This document shows, piece by piece, positions 1 through 12,167 of a stretch of 64,000 nucleotides of DNA. The DNA comes from Daucus carota subsp. sativus (lineage: Eukaryota > Streptophyta > Magnoliopsida > Apiales > Apiaceae): contig NC_030382.2 of assembly GCF_001625215.2 (NCBI RefSeq), positions 31,730,610-31,794,609 of the forward strand. Direction: 5' to 3'. Numbering within the stretch: position 1 is the first letter of the stretch; every line of letters begins with the position of its first letter. The notes under the pieces were generated by a model, which saw only the letters and a program-made list of their open reading frames with translations, made no database searches and was not told the origin of the DNA. Made by a program: the position numbers and the translations under genes.

Positions 1-3000
1 GGTGGACACAAAGAAGAAAGCTAGACCAATACCTTGGACACTTTCTTAGGTAAATTTTGTCATGATACCTTTAACCAAATATGTGGAATGCATGCAGAAT
101 TGCAGTCTGCAGATGGTCGTTACTAAGTGCTTGTAATATAGTTTCATTTTCTTTCAAAATTGTCATTGCTCTTGAATATTGTCATCATTATTGTTTCAAC
201 CTCTTCTTATGATTCGTATATTGATTTGGTATACTGTGGGGTAATGTTTTATCTGCCAGGGATATAGAAGAAAAATGGTTTGGACCATGGAAATTCTTGT
301 TTTGTAGTGACTGGTCAGACTGCAAGCACCTAGATCTAGCAATCAATAAGCTGGCAGATGATCTTAAAGTGAAATGTGATGTTAATCTACATGAGAGTCT
401 TCTGAGAGTTATCTTGGCAGGTGGGCAACATGCCTGTGATAGCTCAAGATGTGTTCCAAACTTAATTTTGAATAATGGATGCCATGTTGACGGTGTGGAA
501 TGTAATATTGATGAAATGTCCATGGTGTTCAAGCTTATTCTTGAAACAATCCATGAGTTTGAGGAGGACCTTTGTGTAAATAGAGAACCGATCATCTTAG
601 TGCTGGATCATGAGATTCAGGTGACTTTTGTTTCCTTCATTTGTTATTTCATGGAAGTTTTCTTGATTAGTTTCATATCTTTCACTGTTTTATGTAATTA
701 GTTTAGCTTACAACCTGCATGTCTTACTTTATCTCTGTTAGAGATTCTGCAGTAGGATTCTTGTAAATTTGTCCTTTCTCGAATTATTAGTTATTATTAC
801 TTTTTATGGTACTATGTGCTTCTGTTGTTACAGTCTTTGTCACTACAAGCATTTAAACTAATTATTGTCTTCGACAGATGCTTCCTTGGGAGAGTTTGCC
901 GATATTAAGAAATCAGGAGGTTTACCGCATGCCTTCTATTTGCAGCATTTTTGCATCCCTTGATCGACATGATCATAAAAAGCTCGGAACGGGTTCCATG
1001 GTCTTTCCATCGATAGATCCCCTAGATGCCTATTATTTGTTAAATCCCAGTGGAGACCTTATTAGCACTGAAGTTGAATTCGATAAGTGGTTTAAAGATC
1101 AGAATTTGGAGGTAATTATGTTCTATTTTTCTATTGTGATTGCCTCATAGAATTTAGGCCCATATATACATCCCGTTATTTTCCTAAAAAAAGTTGGTCA
1201 TACTAGGGCGTGTTTAACACATGTCGAACTGCACATAAGACTGTATATGTGTGTGTGTGTTGCAATGTTTAGATATTGTATAATTTGCTTTTATTTATTG
1301 TGAGCATATGATAAGACCCTTCTCTGAAATTGTGCCTACGAAGTTTTGCTGTTGACATCGCTAGGTGCTCCAGTTTCACTCCAGTATTAGTTAATTTAGC
1401 ATATTTAAAAAAATTTAATATTGTAGGGTTTTTTTCACTTTGTTCTTTTGACATTGCTAGGATGCTCAATTTTCACAGCAATAGTAATTACTTTAGCTTT
1501 TTAATTTTTTTAATATTCTAGTTTTTTGCCTTCTGCTTTAGGCTTTTTTACTACATGCCTTTTTTGCCAAATGCCAACAGTCACGGAGGAAATATGTTAG
1601 GGTAACTCGTGATTATTGTCAAGAAACCAAGTTTGTGATATTGAGAAGCTTAAAATATTAATTAAGCTTTCTAATATGATCAATATCTCTACTTAATATG
1701 CTTAATGTTTGAGTATGAATGTAAATGTTTTTTTTTGCTGCTAAATAGTATAAATGCAAATGTGATTAATTTAAGAAATATATGCACACAATTGCAAGTT
1801 CAGTTGGGTCAATATATACATATACATGGAGATATATAGTTCACAATTTACATGTTTAGAATGAATAGCTTATATATAAAAATAAAAAGTTGGAATAATT
1901 ATTACGCAGCTATCAAATTTAATGAAAATGCATTTTGTGGTATGGAAGTGTGATTTTTTGATTTCACTTGGAATTAATTTCTTATTCTATACATCTTAGG
2001 TCGCAGATGCTACAATTTTGTCAAATTGTGTGTGTGTGTGTTTGTGTCTATAGGGTAGTGATCAAATACAAACCAACCCTTAAATACAAACTAAAAACCA
2101 GTCTAATTTAGTGATATTTTCTTTAGGATTTAGTTATTTGTGTTACATAAATTGGTGAAAACTTCCACAAACTGTTGAAAATCTCCAGAATTGTTCTAGT
2201 TTTCGATTCTGGTGGTAGTTGCGGTGGTGGAGATAGTGGAAGTGTTGGAAGATAGTAGGTCAGGTATTTCCTCAGAAACAAATGGAGTGGGAATAAGGCT
2301 TTTTCACTCAGCTCCACTGGTCACCTTACATTACTGTACGATAATTCATTTTAATTAAGCTTCCACAATCGATTCGTGAGCACTAGATGGTACTAGGGTG
2401 AGTAAGCCTGAGGTGGAGTGGAGATGGAAGTGGAGGTGGAGGTGTGTTGGATTTGGTGGTGATATAAATAATGGAGCTGGACATGGAGGTGGAGGGAGCG
2501 GCAGACTTGGCCGGGGGGGGTGGGGGTGGTGGTGTGAAGTTGCCGGAAGTGGGGTGGAGGCAGAGGCTGGCTTGGAGAAGAGAAGAAGGAGAAGGTGGGG
2601 TTGTTAGAGAATTTAGTGATATTCTCTTAGGAATTTAGCGAAATAGTTTTTAGTTTGTAAAATAAGGAGGTTTGTATTAGAGTAAAACTCTATATTCTAT
2701 TCACTATAGATGCATTATAGAACACTGTATCTGCGAAGGAGAATTCAAATATCACAGGAGATCTTGTGAAATACTACCACCATTTTTTTATATGACGCTT
2801 TGACTTTTGGCATACACTTTTAGGTCCTTTGACCGCATAGTTAATAATATTAATTTTAAAGATTTCATTTTTGAATAAATATATTTAATGCAAATTTTAT
2901 TTAACAAAAAAAATCAAAGAAAAATAATAATTTCTACAACATATTCAAAGCGTTGTATAATAAAAACGGCAGAAGTAGTAATCTGGTGATGCTAGTTGTT

Positions 3001-4163
3001 ATATGTTTCATCTATTTGATGAATTAAATATTAAGGTAAACACTAAATAATTAGAGGAGTTTCAAATTTACCATCGATAAATATTGGGTCTCAAATTCAC
3101 TACTTTCAAATTTGGGGTCTTGAATTGACCACTTATAAGTCTGTGTTAAACTAACAAAATCTCAAACTTACCCCCGATCATTGGCAATTTTGCCTTGAAA
3201 GTTGTGAATTTGAGACTCCTAATTTGTTGGTGGTAAATATAAAGCTTCTCTAATTATATAGTGGTTGACTTGATATTTAACCCTCTATCTGATAACCCTT
3301 GGATATTCTGAAGTAAAATGTTTTTTATTTATTATATCTATTACTAGTTTTGTAGATATGAAGCGGTGTTTTGATCACTGCAAAATTGTGTTAATCTGCA
3401 AATAAACTGACTATTTGCCTTTGGTGGTGCTCATGTCTTCAGGGGAAAACTGGAATGACACCAACAATCGAAGAACTGACCGGTGCCTTGGAGAGCCATG
3501 AACTTTTTATCTACTTTGGTCATGGAAGTGGTAAGCCTTGTAATTTGAACTATCTGCTGCTCAGTATCTTTAACAAATAGTACAAGATTAAATCAAATCT
3601 AGATTATAGTTTCGTACACTTCTATTGATGAAGTTGAATGTGCCACAGGGGCGCAATATATTCCCAATCACGAAATTCAGAAGCTTAGAACGTGTGCTGC
3701 TACTCTCCTGATGGGATGCAGTAGTGGATCTTTATCTTTGAGTGGATCTTACAGCCCACAAGGAGCTCCACTGTGCTACCTTATAGCCGGATCTCCTGTA
3801 ATTGTTGCTAATTTATGGGAGGTAACTGACAAAGATATTGATCGATTTGGTAAGGCCATGCTTGATGCTTGGTTAAGAGAGAGATCAATGGATCAAGCAA
3901 GTTGTGCTCAATGTGATGCTATTACAGACGAACTAAAATCTCTGAGCATAAGTGCAGCTAAAGGAAAGGGGAAGAAAAAGACTTCACGAAAAATTTTATC
4001 TGCTATTTGTGATGTTAGTAAATGTAATACTTGTAGACACAGACCAAAGATTGGAACTTTTACGAGTCAAGCTCGAGAAGCATGCACTTTGCCATTTTTG
4101 ATTGGAGCATCACCAGTGTGTTATGGTGTTCCAACAGGCATAAAAAAGAAAGTAATCTTATAG
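1..4163 (+). CDS. ESP: Separase, C-terminal protease part (5' end outside window)
   Basis: Separase is the caspase-fold cysteine protease (peptidase C50) that cuts the cohesin kleisin at anaphase. Exons in the window: up to 49 (frame starts at base 3), 260-620, 878-1111, 3443-3530 and 3649-4163. All junctions are GT-AG and the phases add up to 414 residues plus a TAG stop. The catalytic His lies in YFGHGSG, split by the last intron, and the catalytic Cys in LLMGCSSG. The segment after it ([26 protein letters not shown], given here only in part as [10 protein letters not shown] and NLWEVTD) is typical of the family's protease domain. Family proteins are about 2000 residues, so most of the gene lies to the left. 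Intron 3 is long (2.3 kb) because of repeats. No defect is seen in the visible part. Confidence 0.95.
2055..2690. mobile_element. Long-inverted-repeat MITE-like element in separase intron 3
   Basis: Imperfect inverted repeats of about 40-45 bp lie at 2057-2104 and 2645-2684. They share the motif CAAATACAAACC at the outside and ACAAACTAAAAACC further in, followed by a matching TAGTGATATT/AATATCACTAA pair. The middle is G-rich on the + strand (2400-2600). I could not fix the target-site duplication, so the superfamily is open; long inverted repeats would fit a Mutator-like MITE. Confidence 0.5.
2691..3442. other. Rest of separase intron 3, repeat remnants
   Basis: The stretch 2771-2970 contains the TTTGACCGCATAG motif, also present at 26540-26560, so it looks like a worn copy of the same Stowaway-like family. 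The remainder (2980-3440) is AT-rich, with no coding signal beyond the acceptor at 3441-3442. Confidence 0.4.
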
Positions 4164-5227
4164 CATTCACATGTGTGACTTCTTTACACAACCAATCTCC
4201 GCCTACTGGTCTAACATAACAATTGTATACGAACTTCAATTATATAGAGCAGTCATCTGCACTGTATCATTGCATGTCTCCCTCTCTTGTTTTTTTTTTT
4301 GAGGGGAAGGAAGAGCAGTGCATATTTTAACCCCTTCACATCTATTTGTTTTTGCTGTAAAGTTGTTTTACGTACCGTGATTGTACTATACATTCTGCCC
4401 TAAAAACAATTGGGTTTTGTATCATTGTAAAGAATTATAGAATGTTGTTGGGAAAGCAAACAAATTTGAGAATGGAGTTAGTGAATTTGTACCGTGTTAA
4501 TGCGGTGACTCACTGTTAGGCATGTGAATGGATGAGATTTCTAATCGGAGTTAAATATGGAGTTATTAAAAAATAATCTTGTGTCAAATTTGATTCGATT
4601 AGATATGAATTTAGGTTGATTTTAGTTATCTCCGATTTAATCACTATATGTTATAAAAAATAAAATTTAATACATATATATTAATTCTGTCTAATTTATG
4701 TTATTATTAAAAATCACACTTTTAAAAAATATTAGTTGAATGCGGACTCTATAACATTCTTATTTTGACTTCACCTAGTTATATTAATCAAATTTAATCA
4801 ACAATTATATAAAGTTTATTATATAATTACAACTTTTAATTATATAGCATTCAACAAATATATATTCGACTTGTAATGTATTTTTAGTTTTAGACTTTTT
4901 GAAATTAAAAAAGAATAAAGGTTTATATATAATCAAAATTTTCTCATTTTAATTATAAAAAAGGTCGAACAATTCTATTATTTTGAGAAAGGAAATAATT
5001 TATTGCCTTAATTGTCTCTCATGTATTATTAATTTGAGTCATTATTACATTCAAATTAGTTAATAATAAAATATTAATGATATATAAATGATATTTTGAG
5101 AAATATATGAAAAGTTATTTTGGAAAAGGGAGAAAATAAAATATTTAGACAAACCTTATTTCTTCAATTAAGAAGCTGAAATGAGACGAAAATAATAACT
5201 TAAATTTATAACATGACATTTGTTATC
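4164..5227. other. Intergenic, 3' side of separase
   Basis: The first 250 bases are likely 3' UTR, including a T-run at 4291-4301. The rest is AT-rich DNA with no coding frame, RNA gene or clear element ends that I can support. Confidence 0.4.
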
Positions 5228-5455
5228 TGTCCTAAAAGTCAGTGATTATAATCACCGATTAATTTCTGTTCCGTAACTCGTCGAACTAATTAAATTTTCG
5301 ACTAATCACCGACTAATTCATGTTCCGTAACTCGTCGAACTGATTACATTTTCGATTAATCACCGATTAATTCGATCAATCCTCGATCAATTCAATTAAT
5401 CTCTGATTAATCCTTGTTCCGTGACATCATCAATTAAGGTCGATTGCTACTTTTT
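5228..5455. repeat. Dispersed repeat family rich in CGATTAATC
   Basis: A block built of ATCACCGATTAATT and TGTTCCGTAACTCGTCGAACT words, the latter seen at about 5268 and 5332. It ends in TTTTTATAACACTGT. Related blocks occur near 38000-38515 (ending TTTTTTATAACACTG), 44940-45060 and 52430-52490. The shared ATAACACTG end suggests a non-autonomous DNA element, but I could not define both termini. Confidence 0.5.
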
Positions 5456-5827
5456 ATAACACTGTCTTACATATAAATATGTTGAAAAATATTCCATTAC
5501 TCAAATAAAACTCCATGTTTTATTCATGTTCTTAAATTTTGTAAATTATGTTAATCCTTGTGATTTATTTTATTTCAATATTAACGGTAAATATTCACCG
5601 AATTTGATAATTTTTAATCATAAGTGTAGTGGTAAATTTCAACACTATATATTAAAAATTCTTATTTTTATATTTTAAGTTAAAATAAATAATTTACTAA
5701 AATATCCTAAACCAATGCAATTATCGAACACATAATACAGGCACATATATATCATTAAAATTTACATCACCATTCATTTATACACTTTTTTATTTGGTAA
5801 TAAATTTTATTTGATATCATGTGTCAG

Positions 5828-5925
5828 AAACATTACTGCATATAAAATATAGTTTGGATTAGTTATATAACTATTTAAACATTACTGCATATAAAATATA
5901 GTTTGGATTAGTTATATAACTATCT
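5828..5925. repeat. Two-copy tandem repeat, 49-bp unit
   Basis: The unit beginning AAACATTACTGCATATAAAA occurs at 5828 and again at 5877 with almost no change. This suggests a recent local duplication in otherwise featureless AT-rich DNA (5456-6357). Confidence 0.85.
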
Positions 5926-6360
5926 AAATATGTACTCATTACATTCAATTATTTACGTCTTAAATTTTTTTTCTACAATAAAATATATTAATTTTTATTT
6001 TTAAAAATTAAAACTTAAATTTATTGAATTGCGAAAAAGATCATAATATCATAATTTAAAATCAACATGCGTTCAATATCACACCACAAAAAATACCCTT
6101 GTAACTAACACGTAAGATCTGCGTTAAATAAATTTTCACGTGAAACATGAAGTTGGGTTTTTACCTTTTAAAACTTTTCTTTTTTACTTTTCTTTCTTAA
6201 AAATTAATTTGGTAATATAGGATAAAGTTGCGTTTTGCATCCAGAACACAACTTAAAGTAGTTTTTAAATGCAAGACACCACTTTTTTTGGCCTAAAACA
6301 CTTCATGATGTGATATTTTGTATAAACATATCTTAAAACTACATTTTGAAGTAACAATTA

Positions 6361-6754
6361 AGGGTGTATGCAATTGGATTTTAATGGATTGATTTTAATA
6401 TATGGATTTTAATAGATTGTATATGATTTTAATTTTGTAATGATTGTTGATCAAATGTCGCGCATAATTTATATAGTTTTTTAAGGATTTAAGTACAATA
6501 CAAATCTCATGAATGTTGGTGCAATTTCAAAAAATTTACTATACAGTGAATAATCTCATAAAAAATTTATCATTTTATAAAGTTCAAAAAAGTCAATCAG
6601 CATTTGAATACTATCAGATTATAATAAATTTCAAATCCAAATTATATAATTTAAAATTTCAGTTAGATATCTTAAAACTCATAAATTTTTTAAAATCCAA
6701 ATTGAATATTCTTGAATGAAAAAAATCTTTTAAAATCTGAATTGAATACATTCA
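6361..6754. mobile_element. Harbinger-like MITE, copy 1 (GGGTGTATT family)
   Basis: The left end AGGGTGTATGCAATTGG follows a TTA. The right end, AATTGAATACATTCA, is a degraded inverted copy followed by TTTA. The interior matches copies at 7080-7470 and 20110-20573, sharing CAGCATTTGAATAC and similar words. The TTA-type target site and terminal GGGTGTATT suit the PIF/Harbinger superfamily. This is the most diverged of the three copies. Confidence 0.7.
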
Positions 6755-7079
6755 TTTAGATTATTATATTTTTTTTTCGGAGAATGCGAAAAATGCTACG
6801 ATTAAAGCCGCAATTGGATTTTAAAATCCAATTGGATTTTTTTTTCCTCAAGTAAAGCCGCAATTGGATCCTACAAGGAAAAAAAACCGCAATTGGATTG
6901 CTAAGAGTAATTAACATCAACATCCATAAAATATTATATAGTTTTCCTACGATGATTCAATCGCCCAAATAATGAGAAATGATGAGTTGGTGTTCTGTAA
7001 CGGACGATGCTTTTTCAATAGTAGCAGCCTGCTACTACGTGTAAAATGTCCACGAAAGGAGGCTACTGTGTCAATATAA
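6755..7079. other. Intergenic between two MITE copies
   Basis: Contains three short repeats of CCGCAATTGGAT (6808, 6857 and 6888 regions), probably broken ends of the same MITE family. The stretch 6940-7079 has no recognised content. Confidence 0.35.
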
Positions 7080-7470
7080 GAAGGGGATTGGGATTTTAAT
7101 GGATCGTTGGACTGTGTCTGATTTTGATTTTGTACGGATTCAAAATCCCATTGATTTTGATGGGATTTCAAAAAACTTAAAATACACTGAAAAATACCAC
7201 AAAATCCATTATTTTATGAAATGCAAAAAAATCCATCAGCATTTGAATACCATCAGATTTTAATAGATTTTAAACAATCTCAATTGAATACCATCCGATT
7301 TTAAAGCATAATTTAGAATCCCAATTGAATATCACCAGATTTTGTAACATAATTTAAAATCTCAATTGAATATTTCAAGATTTTAATGGATTTCAAACAA
7401 TCCGAATCGAATACCTTCCGATTTCATGAATGCAAAAAAATCTTTAAAATCCCAATCCAATACACCCATA
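7080..7470. mobile_element. Harbinger-like MITE, copy 2, just upstream of BOU
   Basis: The right end TTTAAAATCCCAATCCAATA runs into CACCC and then TAA at 7471-7473. The left end has GGGATTGGGATTTTAATGG after TAA at 7077-7079. The left terminus lacks several bases compared with the right, but the TAA duplication and the interior match copy 3 at 20110. It lies within about 40 bases of the likely 5' UTR of BOU. Confidence 0.75.
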
Positions 7471-7499
7471 TAAATTTCTGCCTATAACCCATTAAAATA

Positions 7500-8110
7500 T
7501 ATTTGCATTAAGGACGCCAGTTGAAGCTTTCTAATCACAGGAAGGAGTGAATCTGTTGGATCATCGGTAAGCTTTTGTGTTCTTCAACTTGTATATGTTG
7601 TTCAAATATTAGGCTTAGGATTTGCTCAAAATCTAAACTAAACATTGATATTATCCGCTATATGTTATACTGTGATATTTGTTCAGATTGTTCACTTTTT
7701 AAGCGTTATGAGTTTGATAAATGTACTTAGCAATGAAAGAAATTACGGAAGTCTTGTGTACTGGGTTCGGTAATTTTAAGCTCACTAACTAATCAAATAT
7801 CTGCTGGTTATGGCTTTGTCAAATCTCATTAAACTTTTCTATAAATTAGCAGACACTGACATAAGTCTAAACCGTACTATGAACAAATATGACAGATTGG
7901 ACTCACCTTATAAACTGAAGTGATGATTTTTGCTTCAGTATCTTTATATTTTCAAATTTTGTCTAGGCACTTTTATAATTTTTTAAAATTTAAAATGATG
8001 GGAAAATGTCAAAAGAGTAATTAGGAGGACATATGTCCTCCCGTGTCCCTTCTAGATCCGCCCGTAGTTTTATGGCACATCTAATGGTGTTCCTGGATCT
8101 GCTTCTGTAG
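7500..8110 (+). promoter_or_regulatory. Likely 5' leader and leader intron of BOU
   Basis: A good donor (ATCGGTAAGC at 7563-7572) and an acceptor CTGTAG ending at 8110, immediately before the ATG, suggest one intron of about 540 bases inside the 5' UTR. The palindrome AGGAGGACATATGTCCTCC lies in this putative intron at about 8023-8041. This is inferred from splice signals only. Confidence 0.5.
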
Positions 8111-9211
8111 ATGGGTGATGTAGCCAAGGACTTGGTTGCTGGCACTATAGGAGGGGCATCACAGCTGATATGTGGACATCCTTTCGATACCATCAAAGTC
8201 AAACTCCAGAGCCAGCCAGTTCCTTTACCTGGCCAGGCTCCTAAATTTTCTGGAGCATTTGATGCTGTCAGACAGACAATAGCAAGAGAAGGCGCTGGCG
8301 GTCTGTTCAAGGGCATGGGGGCGCCGCTTGCCACTGTTGCAGCCTTGAATGCCATCCTTTTCACGGCTAGAGGGCAAATGGAAGCACTTCTCAGGTCTCA
8401 ACCTGATTCTCTGCTTACAGTAAAACAGCAAATTCTTTGTGGAGCTGGGGCTGGGCTTGCTGTTTCCTTTCCAGCCTGCCCAACTGAGTTGATTAAGTGC
8501 AGGTCAGCATTTTCTGTGCTAGATAGTCATGCCTATAAAAATATCCTGCAGATGTAGTTTGCTCAAAAACTGACTTATCATTAATGGTTCCCAATTCACA
8601 TCTTACTTGCTAATTTACATTCTTTAAAGCTAGCTCTAATAGTCCCGTCTGCCACAATGAATTATATTTCTCTTTATGTACTAGCTGATCAGATTTGTTT
8701 GCCAAACCACAGACTGCAAGCTCAGAGTGCGTTGCCAGAAGCTAGCTCCGGTGCTGTTGCTGTGAAGTATGGTGGGCCAATCGATGTGGCAAGACATGTA
8801 TTCAAGACTGCAGGTGCTAGGGGTCTCTTTCGAGGATTGGTGCCTACCCTAGCACGTGAAATTCCAGGAAATGCAGCCATGTTTGGAATCTATGAATGCC
8901 TGAAGCAGTACTTAGCAGGAGGACTAGATACGTCAAAATTAGGAAGAGGTTCATTGATGTTATCCGGTGGCCTGGCTGGAGGTTCCATCTGGATATTTAT
9001 ATACCCAGCTGATGTGGTAAAGAGCGCAATCCAGGTTGATGATTTCAAGAAACCGAAGTATTCTGGCTCAATTGATGCTTTTCGAAAGATACTGGCTGCA
9101 GAAGGACTCAAAGGCTTATACAAGGGCTTCACACCTGCAATGGCTAGAAGTGTTCCTGCAAATGCAGCATGCTTTTTGGCTTATGAGGTAACGAGGTCAA
9201 GTTTAGGGTGA
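8111..9211 (+). CDS. BOU: Mitochondrial carrier BOU (A BOUT DE SOUFFLE)
   Basis: Two exons, 8111-8502 and 8713-9211, give 296 residues, close to the roughly 300 of Arabidopsis BOU. The protein shows the three mitochondrial-carrier repeats, with signatures HPFDTIKVKLQ (near residue 23), CPTELIKCRLQ (spanning the intron) and YPADVVKSAIQ. The ends MGDVAKDLVAGTIGGA and ACFLAYEVTRSSLG match BOU rather than other carriers. BOU sits in the inner mitochondrial membrane. It was first described as a carnitine/acylcarnitine-type carrier and later as a glutamate transporter needed in photorespiration. The first ATG after the leader-intron acceptor is the start. The gene looks intact. Confidence 0.95.
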
Positions 9212-9947
9212 TCTTACATAACATTTAATAAAGCAAACTCAATGCTTGTAGCGAAACACTTGGCGCTGCTTTCATTTAGAACAGTTTGCCTCAGCTAGCT
9301 ACATTAAGCTCAGCTTCCTTTGACTTGGCCAGCAAAAAAAGAAGAAAAGGATTTGTTTTTTTTTCTTGATTCCCAGCCCTCTTTCCCAGGATTGTTTTGT
9401 GATGAGTCCTAGACACTTGGACAATATACAAATTTGTTGCCAAATCTCTTTTACGCATTTTTAAATTTGGACTGAAATTTAAGGGGCCCGATGATGGCTA
9501 AGGGATCATTTACAGACCCATCAGTTCTCTTCTGACAATTGTCCAAGAATTAGAATTATAAAAAAAAAAAAATCCCGCCATCCAATCTTTTTTAAAATTG
9601 GAATATAAATTGTTTTCCGGCTAAAAATTATAACTTGAAAATGAATTGCTTTTCGGCTATAATTTTGTGCAGGTAGGAAGAGCAAATATATTTTATACTT
9701 AACGTTCCAACGACTATAGAAAAGGTGATGCATCGATGGACATGGATTGTTTGCCAAAATTTAAATACAACTAAAATAAAAAAAAAGTGCACGAGCCAGA
9801 GGAGCAACAAAAATACTCTGTCGAGCCACAAAATTAATGATATAACATGGAACATTTTGATGGCTATAATTTAGGAATTTGTTAGACCCAAACCGAGTCT
9901 TATTATGCTAACTAACTTTTATCCGCGGACTTGTAACTTGATTGGAA
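9212..9947. other. Intergenic between BOU and the next gene
   Basis: The first 250 bases are probably BOU 3' UTR. The rest is AT-rich, with an A-run at 9557-9572. I see no coding frame or element ends. Confidence 0.4.
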
Positions 9948-10925
9948 ATGAAACTGTCTTCAACTACAAATATGGCAGTTTCCCTATATGAAAAGAGTGA
10001 GCTGAGCAAGTACATAACAAACACCATGGAAGATGAGCAGCACCTGCATTCTCTCTCTTTCATGCCTCTCCTTTCAAGGGTCGATTGCTTGGATTCCGTG
10101 GTCAGTTATGCGTCTTTGTGCTTTCTTTCTTTCTTTCTTTTGTTTCATCTTTAGATTGCAATGTTTTTATGCATACCATTTGAGTTTATGATAAATAGAT
10201 TAAAGATGTGGAGAAGAAGAAGAAGCAAGAGCAGTGTTCTGTGTGGAGCAGCGGCGCTCGAAAACTAATTGGTAGATGTAGTAGACAAGGTGGTCTGCCA
10301 TTGACTACGGCAACCAGAGAGGCTGTGGCTGCCTCCAAAGCCTCTCTGATGGACCGCGTTCGCTCTCTAGAAGATCGACTTCTCCAGGTTATACTCTCTT
10401 CTATGTTTGTAAGAAGGCTATACATAGACTATATATCCAGAACAAAAGGTTCAAAGAATAAACATGAGTATGTTGATGCATAAAATTGCAGCTTTCGCAA
10501 GAGATTGATCATGCTAGCAGCAAAGCATCAAGTAGTTCCAGCATTCTCAGTACATCTCTATGGACCACATCATCTAGCTCCTGTGCTCAACTGAAAAGTG
10601 ACTTACCATACCCTACTTTTCATACAACTCGAGAATCCAGACTCCCTTGTCATGAATATTTCCAGGTAATAAACTGCGTTAACATAACTCATGCATTGTA
10701 TTCAAATACACTTACATATGACAATCAGTTGATTTGAGCAACTTGTTTCGCTTATATATGCAGAAACCCCTTGCACCACGGCATAGGATGAAGACTCCTG
10801 GCAACAGTATGCAGCAGAAAGCGGGGAAAGTGACAATCATCGAGAAGGATTGCTTTAATCGAAAGAGGAAGAATAAGAAGAAAACATCCCCATGTTGGCC
10901 ACGCATGAAATTACTTGGCTGCTAA
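9948..10925 (+). CDS. Plant protein of unknown function, four exons, 225 residues
   Basis: I do not recognise the family by name. Exons 9948-10100, 10199-10387, 10492-10665 and 10764-10925 are all phase 0 with GT-AG junctions, which supports a real gene. Exon 2 holds a charged stretch and a likely short coiled coil (ASKASLMDRVRSLEDRLLQ, continuing LSQEID in exon 3). Exon 3 is serine-rich. Exon 4 is basic (NRKRKNKKK) and ends PCWPRMKLLGC. The basic tail could be a nuclear-localisation or nucleic-acid-binding signal; this is inference. There is no signal peptide or membrane segment. A second in-frame ATG at 9972 (MAVSLYEK) is an alternative start. The neighbours give no functional clue. Confidence 0.75.
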
Positions 10926-11979
10926 TTACCCATTTATCTCTTCTCCTTGTTTGTCACTCATTTCCAGTAGTTTTGTCCTGCAAATAATACTTACAAACTC
11001 TCTGTCCCTTTGACTATTATATTTGTCCACATAATCAATATCTGCCATTATTTATTAGAAACCTTGTTTGGGGTCTGTACATCTATCACCCAAATAAATA
11101 CCAAACCAAAATACAGATGCCATACAAGAACAAAAAAAAAAGTTATAAACTACCTCATCAGTCTCAATCCATACTTTGAAATTAACTAAATTATACTTAC
11201 TGATGTTTTCTTATTGGATTGCAACTAAACTGGAACCAATCTTTTAATAGAAGGGTCAAGTCAAAAGCAAGTATGAAGGTGGGTGAAACCTTCAGATTTA
11301 AATATACTTTGACTGAATATACTCCGTTCAACAAAAGGCGCAAAGTCAACTAGCTTCAGAATTTTAGCGTAAACAGCGCAAAGCCAAACTAAAAACACTC
11401 TTTCAACAAAACCTGCAACATAACCACTCTCAGGCTTAAACAGCAAAAAACCAAACCAAATAGATTGACAATTGACAAAACCTACAATTTAGAACTCAAC
11501 CCATTAGAAACAAAACCAAATATACTGACCACCAACAAATCCAAATATACATATGGTTATGAAAAGTAGATTGCAACCAACATCTTAACATCAACTTTGA
11601 ACTAGTGTTTTATCTAAAACTTCTTGTTTAAATTCAGTAACTCCTCGAAGCCGTGAGCTATTGAAAACCTTGTTCAGGCATAAACTCTGTAATTTGTCAA
11701 ACACAGAATGAAAACTGTACTTGTGATCCATCAAAAACATAATTAGCACTTGAACATATATTAAAACGAACCAAATGTATTTTTTCTCTATCATAAACCA
11801 AATACAAACTTAAACAACTTGTCATATATCAAAAACAAATCTATAATCTAATGAAAAACACATCAAAATTATGCTTCAGTAGTTTCCTTGCATACATACA
11901 AAATCAGCTGACTTGCTAAATTTACGTGTAGAAACCAACTAAATTTGCTATATTTACATTTAGAAACCCTAACTAGATA
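10926..11979. other. Intergenic, AT-rich
   Basis: Probable 3' UTR of the preceding gene to about 11100. After that come repetitive AAACCAAAT/AAACCAACT words (11380-11960) without a defined unit. No gene is seen. Confidence 0.35.
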
Positions 11980-12167
11980 CTCCCTCCATCCCAAATAGAT
12001 GAGCTACATAATTTATTTTTTTATTTTTCTGTTGTAAATAAAAATTTCATTCTTCATTTTTTATTTACAAGAATTTTTTTTGAAATAAATTATGTAGTTA
12101 TGCAGTCAATGTACCTTAAACTGTGTGCCCAAAGTCAACGAGCTCATCTAATTTGGGATGGAGGGAG
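11980..12167. mobile_element. Stowaway-type MITE, 188 bp
   Basis: Near-perfect terminal inverted repeats: CTCCCTCCATCCCAAATAGA at the left, and GGGATGGAGGGAG at the right, preceded by GAGCTCATCTAATTT. The element is flanked by TA at 11978-11979 and 12168-12169. CTCCCTCC ends with a TA target are the mark of Stowaway (Tc1/mariner) MITEs in plants. Confidence 0.92.

Noticed and set aside
2398-2607. Glycine/tryptophan-rich 69-residue frame
   Set aside because: It lies inside a MITE-like element within a separase intron and is low in complexity, with no family match.
6513-6719. 68-residue Leu/Asn/Lys-rich frame
   Set aside because: It lies wholly inside a Harbinger-like MITE and is AT-driven.
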